Origin: Ruminococcus_G sp964621905
GTDB taxonomy: Bacteria > Bacillota > Clostridia > Lachnospirales > Lachnospiraceae
Assembly: GCA_964621905.1 (NCBI GenBank)
Contig: CAZUNG010000001.1
Coordinates: forward strand, 1 to 64,000
Reading direction: 5' to 3'
Length of the DNA stretch: 64,000 bases
The notes under the pieces are model-generated. The model did no database searches. It was not told the origin of the DNA and saw only the letters and a program-made list of their open reading frames with translations. This document shows, in pieces, positions 52,450-60,716 of the stretch. A program made the position numbers and the translations under genes. The stretch's first letter is position 1. Every line of letters begins with the position of its first letter.

Positions 52450-53199
52450 ATGGATACACATAAATTATTAGAACAGGTAAAACGTGGTGAACTTTCTGTC
52501 GCTGAGGCGGAAGAACAGCTGAAGAAGCTTCCGTATGAAGATATCGGATGTGCCAAGATCGATCATCACAGAAGTCTTCGGAACGGATTCGGAGAGGTCA
52601 TCTACGGTGAGGGAAAGTCAGTAGAGCAAATGAGAACCATTTACCGTAGTTTTTACGAACGCCGGGAAAATGTGATGGGTACGAGAGTGAGCCCGGAACA
52701 GTATCTTGCATTGAAGAAAGAATTTTCGGAAATAGAATACGATGAAACAGCACGGATACTGGGATTTTATTTCAATCGTCCCGCCAGGACAGGCTGCGTG
52801 GCTGTCTGTACCGGAGGCACATCGGATTTGCCGGTGGCTGAGGAAGCGGCCCGGACGGCCGAATACTTCGGATGCCGTGTGAATCGGATCTATGATGTCG
52901 GTGTAGCTGGAATCCACCGGCTGATTTCCAAGCTGGATGATATCCGTGAAGCCAACTGTGTGGTGGCAGTTGCGGGCATGGAGGGAGCTCTTCCAGGTGT
53001 TGTCGCCGGACTCGTAGAACGACCGGTAATCGCAGTGCCGACATCGATCGGCTACGGGGCGAATTTTCAGGGGATCGCTCCGCTTTTAACGATGCTCAAT
53101 TCCTGTGCGGAGGGAATTGCGACAGTGAATATAGACAACGGATTTGGTGCCGGTTACCTGGCAGCACAGATGAACCGCCTGGCGGGTTCAAATTCATAG
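52450..53199 (+). CDS. larB: Nickel-pincer cofactor biosynthesis protein LarB
   Basis: 249 residues. The C-terminal half is PurE-like: VCTGGTSDLPVAEEAARTAEYFGCRVNRIYDVGVAGIHRL and VVAVAGMEGALPGVVAGLVERPVIAVPTSIGYGANFQG. LarB carboxylates nicotinic acid adenine dinucleotide with CO2, first step in making the pincer cofactor for lactate racemase (LarA) and related enzymes. First gene of larB-larC-larE; no larA is in the window. Confidence 0.95.
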   Translation: MDTHKLLEQVKRGELSVAEAEEQLKKLPYEDIGCAKIDHHRSLRNGFGEVIYGEGKSVEQMRTIYRSFYERRENVMGTRVSPEQYLALKKEFSEIEYDETARILGFYFNRPARTGCVAVCTGGTSDLPVAEEAARTAEYFGCRVNRIYDVGVAGIHRLISKLDDIREANCVVAVAGMEGALPGVVAGLVERPVIAVPTSIGYGANFQGIAPLLTMLNSCAEGIATVNIDNGFGAGYLAAQMNRLAGSNS

Positions 53200-53216
53200 A
53201 GATGGGAGCAGAGACA

Positions 53217-54398
53217 ATGGAGGAGAAAATTTTATATCTGGAAGGGGCGTCAGGGATCAGCGGTGATATGACGGTTGGGGCGCTGTTGGACCTCGGAGCT
53301 GATGAAACGCACCTCAGGAATGAGCTTTCAAAACTGCCGCTTTCGCATTACGAGATTGAGATCGGACGGACGAAAAAGAATGGGATTGACAGCTGTGCGT
53401 TTCGGGTCCATGTATGGGAGGAACATCAGCCTCACCGGTCGTATGGAGATATCGAACAGATGATCATGGAATCGGAACTGGAGGAGACGGTAAAGAGCCT
53501 GGCGGTGAAAATATTTTATGTGCTGGCGAAAGCCGAAGCAAAAGTTCATGGGGTGACGACGGAGACGGTGCATTTTCACGAGGTAGGGGCCGTGGATTCT
53601 ATCATTGATATCGTTGCCGCCGCAGTCTGTATCCGCGATTTGGGAATTACACAGACTGCGGTGGGAACGCTCAGAGAAGGCTGCGGAACAACGTGGTGTC
53701 AGCATGGGGAGATACCGATTCCGGTACCGGCAACGGCTGAACTTCTTGCACAGTATGGCCTGCCGGTAGCACTGACGGATACCGAAGGGGAGATGATCAC
53801 GCCGACCGGCGCCGCCATTGCAGCGGCTCTTCGCAGCAGAGAACTGCTTCCGCAAGAGATGGAGATCAGAAATATCGGAATCGGTGCCGGCACAAAAGAT
53901 TTTTTGCATGCCAACATTTTACGTGCGATGATCGTGTCCGAAATCAGAAAACCGGAGGATGTGTGGGTGCTGGAGACAAACGTTGATGACTGCAGCGGAG
54001 AACAGCTTGGTTTTCTGCAGGAAGAACTTTTGAAGCTGGGGGTGAAAGATGTGATATATCTTCCGGTCTACATGAAAAAAAACAGGCCGGCATACCTGCT
54101 TCAGGTTCTCTGTCAGGATGATATGGCGGAGGCAGCGGAAGATATGATTTTTAGGGAGTCAACAAGTATCGGTATCCGCAGGTACCGTGCGGGGCGAAAT
54201 GTCCTGGAACGAAAGATGGAGCGGATACCCACAAAGTATGGCGACATTCGGATGAAGATCTGCTACCGAAGCAATCAGGTGTATACCTATCCGGAATATG
54301 AAGATATCAAACGGGCGGCGCAAAGAGAAGGCGCCGGCTACCGGGAAGTGTATGAAGCGGCAGTCAGGGAAGCGGGTGAACTGTTTGACAGGGCATAG
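53217..54398 (+). CDS. larC: Nickel insertion protein LarC
   Basis: 393 residues as one uninterrupted ORF; in some species larC is made from two frames by frameshift, which is not needed here. LYLEGASGISGDMTVGALLDLG opens it, HFHEVGAVDSIIDIV and the EMITPTGAAI block are conserved. It inserts nickel into the pincer cofactor using CTP. The ATG at 53217 follows GGGAG; an ATG at 53202 lacks an SD. The 5' end lies 17 nt after larB. Confidence 0.93.
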   Translation: MEEKILYLEGASGISGDMTVGALLDLGADETHLRNELSKLPLSHYEIEIGRTKKNGIDSCAFRVHVWEEHQPHRSYGDIEQMIMESELEETVKSLAVKIFYVLAKAEAKVHGVTTETVHFHEVGAVDSIIDIVAAAVCIRDLGITQTAVGTLREGCGTTWCQHGEIPIPVPATAELLAQYGLPVALTDTEGEMITPTGAAIAAALRSRELLPQEMEIRNIGIGAGTKDFLHANILRAMIVSEIRKPEDVWVLETNVDDCSGEQLGFLQEELLKLGVKDVIYLPVYMKKNRPAYLLQVLCQDDMAEAAEDMIFRESTSIGIRRYRAGRNVLERKMERIPTKYGDIRMKICYRSNQVYTYPEYEDIKRAAQREGAGYREVYEAAVREAGELFDRA

Positions 54399-55191
54399 AG
54401 AAAAAGTACGGGAGATGTTATCTGAGCTCACAAAGGAGGATGTGTGCATTGCATTTTCGGGCGGTGTGGACAGCAGTCTTCTGGTGAAGCTTGCTCTGCT
54501 GGAGGCCGGAAGACATGGTACCAGTGTGTTTGCCGTAACCTTTGATACTCATCTGCACCCGTCCTGTGATGCCAGGATCGCCAGGCAAGTTGCCGAACAG
54601 ATGGGAGCCAGACATCAGGTGATTGCGGTGAATGAACTTGCAAACCCGGAGATTTTAAAAAATCCTGTGAATCGGTGTTATCTGTGCAAAAAAGAATTAT
54701 TCGAAAAACTGTTGGAATTTGCAGAGAGTAACAATATTCGGACTGTGCTGGAAGGGACAAACCGTGATGATGATTTTCAGTACCGTCCGGGAATTCGTGC
54801 AGTGGAAGAACTGGGTGTTATAAGTCCGCTTCGTGCATGCGGGTTTACCAAACAGGAAATTCGCGCATGGGCGAAGGAGTTAGGGATAGCAGTGGCGGAT
54901 CGTCCGTCAACCCCGTGTATGGCAACACGGCTGCCGTACGGAACCGTAATCACTGCAGGACTATTGGAACAGATCGAGCGCGGTGAAGAATTTCTGAAAG
55001 CATTTGGTTTTCAAAATGTGCGGCTTCGTATACATGGAGATCTCGCGCGGCTTGAGCTGGACAGAGAATCCTTTGTCATGGCAGCTGACAGGGCGGATGA
55101 GATTGTGGAAGGTCTGAAAAACTTAGGACTTACATATGTGACACTGGATCTTGAAGGCTTTCGGTCCGGCAGCATGGATAAAAAACTTTGA
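54376..55191 (+). CDS. larE: ATP-dependent sulfur transferase LarE
   Basis: 271 residues. P-loop AFSGGVDSSLLVKLA near residues 24-38 (PP-loop ATPase). PSTPCMATRLPYG carries the cysteine that matches the sacrificial sulfur donor of Lactiplantibacillus LarE. CYLCKK adds another pair. It adds sulfur to the pincer precursor. It overlaps larC by 23 nt, and the GTG at 54376 is 5 nt after AGGGA; earlier in-frame ATGs would give a long basic lead without an SD, and an ATG at 54415 is another option. Confidence 0.9.
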   Translation: MNCLTGHREKVREMLSELTKEDVCIAFSGGVDSSLLVKLALLEAGRHGTSVFAVTFDTHLHPSCDARIARQVAEQMGARHQVIAVNELANPEILKNPVNRCYLCKKELFEKLLEFAESNNIRTVLEGTNRDDDFQYRPGIRAVEELGVISPLRACGFTKQEIRAWAKELGIAVADRPSTPCMATRLPYGTVITAGLLEQIERGEEFLKAFGFQNVRLRIHGDLARLELDRESFVMAADRADEIVEGLKNLGLTYVTLDLEGFRSGSMDKKL

Positions 55192-55207
55192 TGTCAAGAA
55201 AAAGTAC

Positions 55208-55236
55208 TTGACAGGATGTCTTTTCTATTGTATGAT
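55208..55236 (+). promoter_or_regulatory. Promoter of the ylxM-ffh cluster
   Basis: TTGACA (55208-55213), a 17-bp spacer and TATGAT (55231-55236), 17 bp before the ylxM ATG. Confidence 0.75.
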
Positions 55237-55252
55237 TGCAAAGGTGATTTGA

Positions 55253-55597
55253 ATGGAAAAGATAGTAGAACAGGCATTGTTATATGATTTTTATGGTGAA
55301 TTGCTGACGGATCACCAGAGACAGATTTATGAGGCGGTCGCATTAAATGACTATTCACTCAGTGAAGTCGCACAGGACCTGGGCATCAGCCGTCAGGGTG
55401 TGCACGATATGATCAAACGCTGCAACAGAATCCTTGCAGAGTATGAGGAAAAGCTGCATCTGGTACAAAAGTTTCTGAGCATCAGGGACAAGGTGAACCG
55501 GATTCACACGCTGACCAAAAACTGCGGGGGAGAGACGAAAGAATCACTGATGAAGCAGATTGAAGAGATTTCGGTAGGTATTCTGGAGGAGTTATAA
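55253..55597 (+). CDS. ylxM: YlxM/UPF0122 DNA-binding helix-turn-helix protein
   Basis: 114 residues. Helix-turn-helix in NDYSLSEVAQDLGISRQGVHDMIKRCNRIL, sigma-region-4 like. It is always next to ffh in Firmicutes and has been linked to SRP function. It starts close to its promoter and ends 3 nt before ffh. A regulatory role on the cluster is inferred. Confidence 0.93.
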   Translation: MEKIVEQALLYDFYGELLTDHQRQIYEAVALNDYSLSEVAQDLGISRQGVHDMIKRCNRILAEYEEKLHLVQKFLSIRDKVNRIHTLTKNCGGETKESLMKQIEEISVGILEEL

Positions 55598-55600
55598 TTC

Positions 55601-56947
55601 ATGGCATTTGAGAGTTTATCAGAAAAACTGCAGAATGTATTTAAAAAACTGAGAAGTAAGGGAAAACTTACGGAAGAAGATGTCAGGACGGCCCTGAAAG
55701 AAGTCAAGATGGCGCTGCTCGAAGCAGATGTCAGTTTTAAAGTAGTCAAACAGTTTATCAAATCTGTGCAGGAACGGGCAGTCGGACAGGATGTCATGAA
55801 CGGCCTGAACCCTGGTCAGATGGTAATTAAGATTGTAAATGAAGAGCTGGTTGCACTGATGGGAAGTGAGACGACAGAACTTCCGATGAATCAGGGCAAT
55901 GCAATGACAGTCTTCATGATGGCCGGCCTTCAGGGTGCCGGCAAGACGACGACAGTGGCAAAACTTGCCGGAAAGCTGAAGTCAAAAGGAAAACGCCCGC
56001 TGCTGGCAGCCTGTGATGTGTATCGGCCCGCTGCGATCAGACAGCTCGAGATGAACGGTGAGAAGCAGGGCGTGGAAGTGTTCTCGATGGGTGATAAGCA
56101 AAAGCCGGTCAACATCGCAAAAGCTGCGGTGGAGCATGCGAAGAACAATGGACATAACGTTGTGCTGCTCGATACAGCCGGACGGCTTCACATAGACGAG
56201 GATATGATGGCAGAACTGGCGGAGATCAAAAGTGCAGTGGGGATAGATGCCACAGTGCTTGTGGTAGATGCCATGACAGGACAGGATGCGGTCAATGTAG
56301 CGCAGATGTTCAATGATAAAATCGGTATCGACGGAGTTATCCTGACAAAGATGGATGGCGATACACGAGGCGGTGCGGCGCTTTCAATTAAAGCGGTCTG
56401 CGGAAAACCGATCCTCTATGTCGGAATGGGTGAAAAGCTTTCGGATCTGGAACAGTTTTATCCGGAGCGTATGGCGTCCAGAATCCTGGGAATGGGAGAT
56501 GTGATGAGCCTGATTGAAAAGGCACAGGAAAGCATCGATGAAGAAAAAGCCAGGGAAATGGAACAAAAGCTTAAAAAAGCGCAGTTCGGATTTGATGATT
56601 ATCTTGACAGTATGAATCAGATGAAGAATATGGGCGGATTGTCGAGCGTACTTTCTATGCTGCCGGGGATCGGCGGCAAGATGAAAGATCTGGAGGGGAT
56701 GGTCGATGAGAAGGATATGGACAGAAAAGAAGCCATGATCCTTTCCATGACGCCGAAAGAACGCGCGAATCCTGACATTCTGAATGTGTCCAGAAAGCAG
56801 AGGATTGCAAAGGGTGCAGGCGTTGATATCAGTGAAGTTAACCGTCTGGTCAAACAGTTTGAACAGGCGCGCAAGATGATGAAGCAGATGCCCGGCATGA
56901 TGGGCGGCAAAGGTGGTAAAAGAGGAGGCTTCAAACTTCCTTTTTAA
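55601..56947 (+). CDS. ffh: Signal recognition particle protein Ffh
   Basis: 448 residues: N domain, GTPase G domain (GLQGAGKTTTVAKLA, DVYRPAAIRQLE, DTAGRLHIDEDMM, TKMDGDTRGG) and a methionine-rich M domain (about 300-448) ending KQMPGMMGGKGGKRGGFKLPF that binds SRP RNA and signal peptides. It works with FtsY encoded 6 kb upstream. The SRP RNA gene is not visible in this window. Confidence 0.98.
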   Translation: MAFESLSEKLQNVFKKLRSKGKLTEEDVRTALKEVKMALLEADVSFKVVKQFIKSVQERAVGQDVMNGLNPGQMVIKIVNEELVALMGSETTELPMNQGNAMTVFMMAGLQGAGKTTTVAKLAGKLKSKGKRPLLAACDVYRPAAIRQLEMNGEKQGVEVFSMGDKQKPVNIAKAAVEHAKNNGHNVVLLDTAGRLHIDEDMMAELAEIKSAVGIDATVLVVDAMTGQDAVNVAQMFNDKIGIDGVILTKMDGDTRGGAALSIKAVCGKPILYVGMGEKLSDLEQFYPERMASRILGMGDVMSLIEKAQESIDEEKAREMEQKLKKAQFGFDDYLDSMNQMKNMGGLSSVLSMLPGIGGKMKDLEGMVDEKDMDRKEAMILSMTPKERANPDILNVSRKQRIAKGAGVDISEVNRLVKQFEQARKMMKQMPGMMGGKGGKRGGFKLPF

Positions 56948-56983
56948 CATAAAACGTATTTCATTATGAGGAGGTGAAATCAA

Positions 56984-57229
56984 ATGGCAGTAAAAATCAG
57001 ATTAAGAAGAATGGGACAGAAAAAAGCTCCTTTCTATAGAATCGTTGTAGCTGATTCCAGATCCCCGAGAGATGGAAGATTTATCGAAGAGATCGGCACA
57101 TATGATCCAACCCGTGATCCAAGCGTATACAAAATCGATGAAGAAGCAGCTAAAAAATGGCTGGCTAACGGTGCTCAGCCTACAGAAGTTGTTGGAAAAC
57201 TCTTCAAATTAGCTGGAATCGAAAAATAA
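56984..57229 (+). CDS. rpsP: 30S ribosomal protein S16
   Basis: 81 residues. MAVKIRLRRMGQKKAPFYRIVVADSRSPRDGRFIEEIGTYDP is the standard S16 start. GAGGAGGTG with good spacing. It lies 36 nt after ffh and leads into khpA-rimM-trmD. Confidence 0.98.
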   Translation: MAVKIRLRRMGQKKAPFYRIVVADSRSPRDGRFIEEIGTYDPTRDPSVYKIDEEAAKKWLANGAQPTEVVGKLFKLAGIEK

Positions 57230-57249
57230 GACGTTTTTTACTACGCTGC

Positions 57250-57275
57250 TTCCCGCATATGTGCGGGAATGGAGG
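57250..57275 (+). promoter_or_regulatory. Hairpin-SD element upstream of khpA
   Basis: TTCCCGCA (57250-57257) pairs with TGCGGGAA (57262-57269) around a 4-nt loop, immediately followed by TGGAGGT (SD), with ATG at 57282. It shares the CCGCA/TGCGG core with the elements before rimM, secD and the ACT gene. Confidence 0.6.
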
Positions 57276-57281
57276 TATGTG

Positions 57282-57509
57282 ATGAAAGAATTAGTGGAAG
57301 TGATTGCAAAAGCCCTGGTGGAACATCCGGAGGAGGTTGCAGTGACAGAGAGAGAAGAAGAACGTACTATCGTAGTAGAGCTGAAAGTAGCTCCTTCTGA
57401 CATGGGAAAAGTGATCGGCCGTCAGGGAAGAATTGCAAAGGCAATTCGCACTGTCGTAAAATCAGCTTCTTCCAAATGTGACAAGAAAGTGATCGTAGAT
57501 ATCATGTAA
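57282..57509 (+). CDS. khpA: KH-domain RNA-binding protein KhpA
   Basis: 75 residues with a KH domain: VKVAPSDMGKVIGRQGRIAKAIRTVVKSA shows the GxxG loop (GRQG). It binds RNA together with KhpB and influences cell division genes. The start is the ATG at 57282, 6 nt after GGAGG; the longer ORF start at 57261 lies in the hairpin. Located between rpsP and rimM, as in other Firmicutes. Confidence 0.93.
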   Translation: MKELVEVIAKALVEHPEEVAVTEREEERTIVVELKVAPSDMGKVIGRQGRIAKAIRTVVKSASSKCDKKVIVDIM

Positions 57510-57518
57510 TGCACATAC

Positions 57519-57572
57519 GGCGCAGTGGACAGGTTCCGAAATGAACGGAGCCGGCCGCTGCGCTTCTTTTTG
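57519..57572 (+). terminator. Terminator or attenuator between khpA and rimM
   Basis: GCGCAGTGG (57520-57528) pairs with CCGCTGCGC (57555-57563, one G-U), followed by TTCTTTTTG. It may end the rpsP-khpA transcript or reduce flow into rimM. Confidence 0.6.
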
Positions 57573-57586
57573 AAGTTTATGATGGA

Positions 57587-57612
57587 GCCGCATCAAGTGC
57601 GGTACAGGAGGT
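57587..57612 (+). promoter_or_regulatory. Hairpin-SD element upstream of rimM
   Basis: GCCGCA (57587-57592) pairs with TGCGGT (57598-57603) over 5-6 bp around a 5-nt loop, followed by AC then AGGAGGT and the ATG at 57617. Confidence 0.6.
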
Positions 57613-57616
57613 AAAT

Positions 57617-58123
57617 ATGGAAAACATGCTGCAGGTGGGCGTCATCACTTCCACACATGGCCTGCGCGGTGAGGTCAAAGTGTTCCCGACAACGGATGAC
57701 GCAGCGCGGTTTAAAGAATTAAAGGAAGTGATCCTCGACACTGGAAAAGAACAGAAAATCATGAAGATTCAGAATGTGAAATTTTTCAAGCAGTTCGTGA
57801 TTCTGAAATTTGAAGGACTGGATCGGATTGAGGATGTGGAAATCTACCGCCAGAAACCATTGTTTGTAACCAGAGAGCACGCGGTAAAGCTGAAAAAGAA
57901 TGAGTATTTTATTGCAGATTTGATCGGAATGAAGGTCCGCACGGAAGACGGAAAGCCATTCGGTGTGATCAAGGATGTGCTGCAGACAGGAGCAAATGAC
58001 GTCTATGTTATCGATTCGCAAAAACACGGAGAAGTGCTCATACCGGCCATCCGACAATGTATCCTTAAGGTTGATGTAGAAGAACAGAATATGGAGATCC
58101 ATCTGCTGGATGGACTGATATAG
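57617..58123 (+). CDS. rimM: 16S rRNA processing protein RimM
   Basis: 168 residues. VGVITSTHGLRGEVKVFPTTDDAARF opens it; the PRC-barrel domain follows (EYFIADLIGMKVRTEDGKPFGVIKDVLQTGANDVYVI). It assists 30S head maturation and binds S19. It is 107 nt after khpA, with the terminator-like hairpin and the SD hairpin in between, and 9 nt before trmD. Confidence 0.96.
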   Translation: MENMLQVGVITSTHGLRGEVKVFPTTDDAARFKELKEVILDTGKEQKIMKIQNVKFFKQFVILKFEGLDRIEDVEIYRQKPLFVTREHAVKLKKNEYFIADLIGMKVRTEDGKPFGVIKDVLQTGANDVYVIDSQKHGEVLIPAIRQCILKVDVEEQNMEIHLLDGLI

Positions 58124-58132
58124 GAGGCACCG

Positions 58133-58813
58133 ATGAATTATCATGTACTGACACTTTTTCCGGAGATGGTGGAGCAGGGGCTTCACACCAGCATTATCGG
58201 GAGGGCAATGGAACAGGAACTGATTACGCTGTCGTGTGTGAATATCAGGGATTATGCCGGCAATAAACACATGAAAGTGGACGACTATCCGTATGGAGGC
58301 GGCGCCGGAATGGTGATGCAGGCGGAACCTGTCTATGCTTCGTATCAGGCGGTGAGAGAGAAGGTCGGATACACGCCGCGCGTCATCTATCTGACGCCGC
58401 AGGGCAGTGTGTTTAACCAGAATATGGCTCGGGAACTGGCGGGGGAGCGCGATCTTGTGTTTCTGTGCGGACATTATGAAGGCATCGATGAGCGTGTGCT
58501 GGAAGAGATCGTGACAGATTATGTATCTATCGGGGATTACGTACTGACAGGGGGAGAACTTCCGGCCATGGTGATGATTGACACAATATCCAGGCTGGTT
58601 CCGGGGGTTTTAAGCAATGAGGAGTCAGCGGTGACGGAATCATTTTCTGACAATCTCCTGGAATATCCCCAGTATTCCCGGCCGGCAGTCTGGAGGGGAA
58701 AAGAAGTCCCGGAAGTTCTTCTCTCCGGACATCATGCGAACATTGAAAAATGGCGTTATGAGCAGTCTCTGAAACGGACAAGAGAACGGCGGCCTGATTT
58801 GCTGGAACATTAA
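58133..58813 (+). CDS. trmD: tRNA (guanine-N1)-methyltransferase TrmD
   Basis: 226 residues. NYHVLTLFPEMVEQGLHTSIIGRAMEQELI, the trefoil-knot SAM segment (LVFLCGHYEGIDERVLEEIVTDYVSIGDYVLTGGELPAMVMID) and the C-terminal HHANIEKWRYEQSLKRT are characteristic. It methylates G37 of tRNAs, keeping frame. AGGAGG precedes the ATG. In most Firmicutes rplS follows next; here it does not. Confidence 0.97.
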   Translation: MNYHVLTLFPEMVEQGLHTSIIGRAMEQELITLSCVNIRDYAGNKHMKVDDYPYGGGAGMVMQAEPVYASYQAVREKVGYTPRVIYLTPQGSVFNQNMARELAGERDLVFLCGHYEGIDERVLEEIVTDYVSIGDYVLTGGELPAMVMIDTISRLVPGVLSNEESAVTESFSDNLLEYPQYSRPAVWRGKEVPEVLLSGHHANIEKWRYEQSLKRTRERRPDLLEH

Positions 58814-58953
58814 AATGGGAAATCAGGCAGTGTTACAAAAAATGTAAAAAAACTGCGTTTAGGGGTGTCGAAAAAACAAGACTTATGGTATAATAACTCC
58901 GGTAGTAAACTAGTGGATAAGTATTTCCGCTTTACATAGACAGGAGATATATT

Positions 58954-60669
58954 ATGAGAGCAGTAAAGAAAAAAAACGAACGTGTAAAAAACAGTTTTTT
59001 TAAGGTGCTGAGCCTTTTAATCGTAGTGACACTTGCAATATCAGCTGCAGTCGTACAGCCGCCTCTGGATGCAGAGGCGGGCGGCAGAAGTGTTTATCTT
59101 GACGGCAGCGGCGGAAGTGATTCAGCGGGGGGCACCAGCCAGTCTGACGCGGTGCGTTCGTTTGGAAAAGCCAAGGAACTTGCCGCAGGCGACGGTGAGA
59201 TTCTGGTGTGCGGAACTATCTCTGTGTCCGGGGATACGACATGGTCCTTGCCGGCGGGGGTGAGTTTTAAACGCGCTTCGGGATTTTCAGGAGCCATTGT
59301 AAATATTTCAGGTACCCTGACATTGAACAACATTTCTTTATCTGCTTCTGATATCAGCGGATCTGGTACAATAACGGGAAAGGATAACGACAAGAAAGAT
59401 CCGGAACCGACAAAAGAGCCGGAAGCGACAGCGACACCGGAACCGACAAAAGAGCCGGAAGTGACAGCGACACCGGAGCCGACAAAAGAGCCGGAAGNNN
59501 NNNNNNNNNNNNNNNNNNNNNNNNNNNNNNNNNNNNNNNNNNNNNNNNNNNNNNNNNNNNNNNNNNNNNNNNNNNNNNNNNNNNNNNNNNNNNNNNNGAC
59601 AGCGACACCGGAGCCGACAAAAGAGCCGGAAGTGACAGCAGAACCGGAGGCCACGAAAGAGCCGGAAGTGACAGCGACACCGGAGCCGACAAAAGAGCCG
59701 GAAGTGACAGCAGAACCGGAGGCCACGAAAGAGCCGGAGACAACAGAGACACCGGAGCCGTCGAAAGAGCCCGAGGCAGGCAAGGAACAGGAACAGGATA
59801 TGCTGACAAAACTGCAGAATCTGAAAGTAACTGTTGAAAACCAGGCCGATGTGGATGCTGTGATCGATGCTTTCCGCTGGTATGAAGGATGTACAGAAGA
59901 AGAGAAGATGAATGTTCCGAATGATCTGGTGATTCGCCTGAAGAAAGCGCAGACAGTCTGCAAGCTATATAACCATACGGGCAGCGGGATCACAGTCGAG
60001 GGTGATATTCCCTGGTATGTGCAGTTCAGAGTGTCAAAAGGGAGTATAGCGGATGCTGCGAACTTTGATTTGGGTGAGCTTTTAGGATCTTATGAGATGA
60101 CACTGTGGAATCTTTTGGAGGATTCGCCGTACAGTCTGAACGGCAGGAGTGTTACGGTGACAGTACCGGTAAAAAATGCCGCGGATTACGAAAAGGTATC
60201 CGTACTGCACTATTTCAGCGACGGCTCTTATGAAGAACTATATCCGGAGATTCTGGAACATGCCATCCGGTTTACAACTTCATCCTTCAGCCCATATACG
60301 ATTTCAGGCAGGGCGTCAGGCTATATAGCCGGAAGCCAGGTGCTTGTAGGACCAGGCGATGCAGTTTATAATAATACAATATCCGGAGAAAGCAACTCAG
60401 GCAACAGTGCATCGGGCAGTTCGGGAAGTGAAAACAGCAGTACATCGGGAACTTCCGGCAGTTCGTCCTCAGCAAGTTCAGCACAGAAGATATCATCTTC
60501 CGCTCAAAACCAGAGCGGCGATAAAATCATGGTGAAAAAAGCTGTGAATACCGGGGACACGACAAATCTGATCCCATATTTTGTTGTGGCCGGCGTGGCT
60601 GCGGTTCTGATTATTATACTGATCATTGTGGGAAGAATAAAAAACAAAAAAAACAACGATAAAGAGTGA
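58954..60669 (+). CDS. Secreted, probably wall-anchored protein with PEPTKEPE-type repeats (contains assembly gap)
   Basis: Signal peptide at 1-41 (hydrophobic core, cleavage near AEA). Residues 45-150 resemble the first turns of a beta-helix protein (VYLDGSGGSDSAGGTSQSDAVRSFGKAKEL). Then a repeat tract of 12-residue units (VTATPEPTKEPE and VTAEPEATKEPE), interrupted by 100 N. A folded segment of about 150 residues follows, then a Ser/Gly-rich stretch. The C-terminus has NTGDTT, a membrane segment and a KNKKNNDKE tail, like a sortase signal though not a canonical LPXTG. True length unknown because of the gap; frame holds only because 102 bases fit 34 codons. Confidence 0.7.
   Translation: MRAVKKKNERVKNSFFKVLSLLIVVTLAISAAVVQPPLDAEAGGRSVYLDGSGGSDSAGGTSQSDAVRSFGKAKELAAGDGEILVCGTISVSGDTTWSLPAGVSFKRASGFSGAIVNISGTLTLNNISLSASDISGSGTITGKDNDKKDPEPTKEPEATATPEPTKEPEVTATPEPTKEPEXXXXXXXXXXXXXXXXXXXXXXXXXXXXXXXXXXTATPEPTKEPEVTAEPEATKEPEVTATPEPTKEPEVTAEPEATKEPETTETPEPSKEPEAGKEQEQDMLTKLQNLKVTVENQADVDAVIDAFRWYEGCTEEEKMNVPNDLVIRLKKAQTVCKLYNHTGSGITVEGDIPWYVQFRVSKGSIADAANFDLGELLGSYEMTLWNLLEDSPYSLNGRSVTVTVPVKNAADYEKVSVLHYFSDGSYEELYPEILEHAIRFTTSSFSPYTISGRASGYIAGSQVLVGPGDAVYNNTISGESNSGNSASGSSGSENSSTSGTSGSSSSASSAQKISSSAQNQSGDKIMVKKAVNTGDTTNLIPYFVVAGVAAVLIIILIIVGRIKNKKNNDKE
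59401..59770 (+). repeat. 36-bp tandem repeats coding for PE/T/K-rich 12-mers
   Basis: Units of 36 bp with codons for VTATPEPTKEPE or VTAEPEATKEPE flank the assembly gap on both sides. They are nearly identical at the DNA level, which explains the assembly failure. Confidence 0.9.
59498..59597. other. Assembly gap of 100 N
   Basis: Exactly 100 N within the tandem repeats. The round number is the common default for an unknown gap size, so the real repeat count is not known. Confidence 0.95.
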
Positions 60670-60677
60670 TAGGACGT

Positions 60678-60716
60678 ACAACCCTTCCATATAGTACTAT
60701 ATGGGAGGGTTGTTTT
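60678..60716 (+). promoter_or_regulatory. 16-bp hairpin enclosing the SD of the TIGR04086 gene
   Basis: Arms 60678-60693 and 60698-60713 pair over 16 bp with one G-U and a 4-nt loop. The right arm contains GGGAGGG, the only SD for the ATG at 60717. TTGTTTT overlaps the end, so it may be a terminator for the upstream surface-protein gene, a translational switch for the next gene, or both. Confidence 0.65.

Noticed and set aside
54298..54375. Longer N-terminus of LarE inside larC
   Set aside because: It adds 26 basic residues with no SD and deep overlap with larC; the GTG at 54376 has a spaced AGGGA.
59401..59770. Direct repeats considered as a CRISPR array
   Set aside because: The 36-bp units are contiguous with no unique spacers and encode a continuous PE/T/K-rich peptide.
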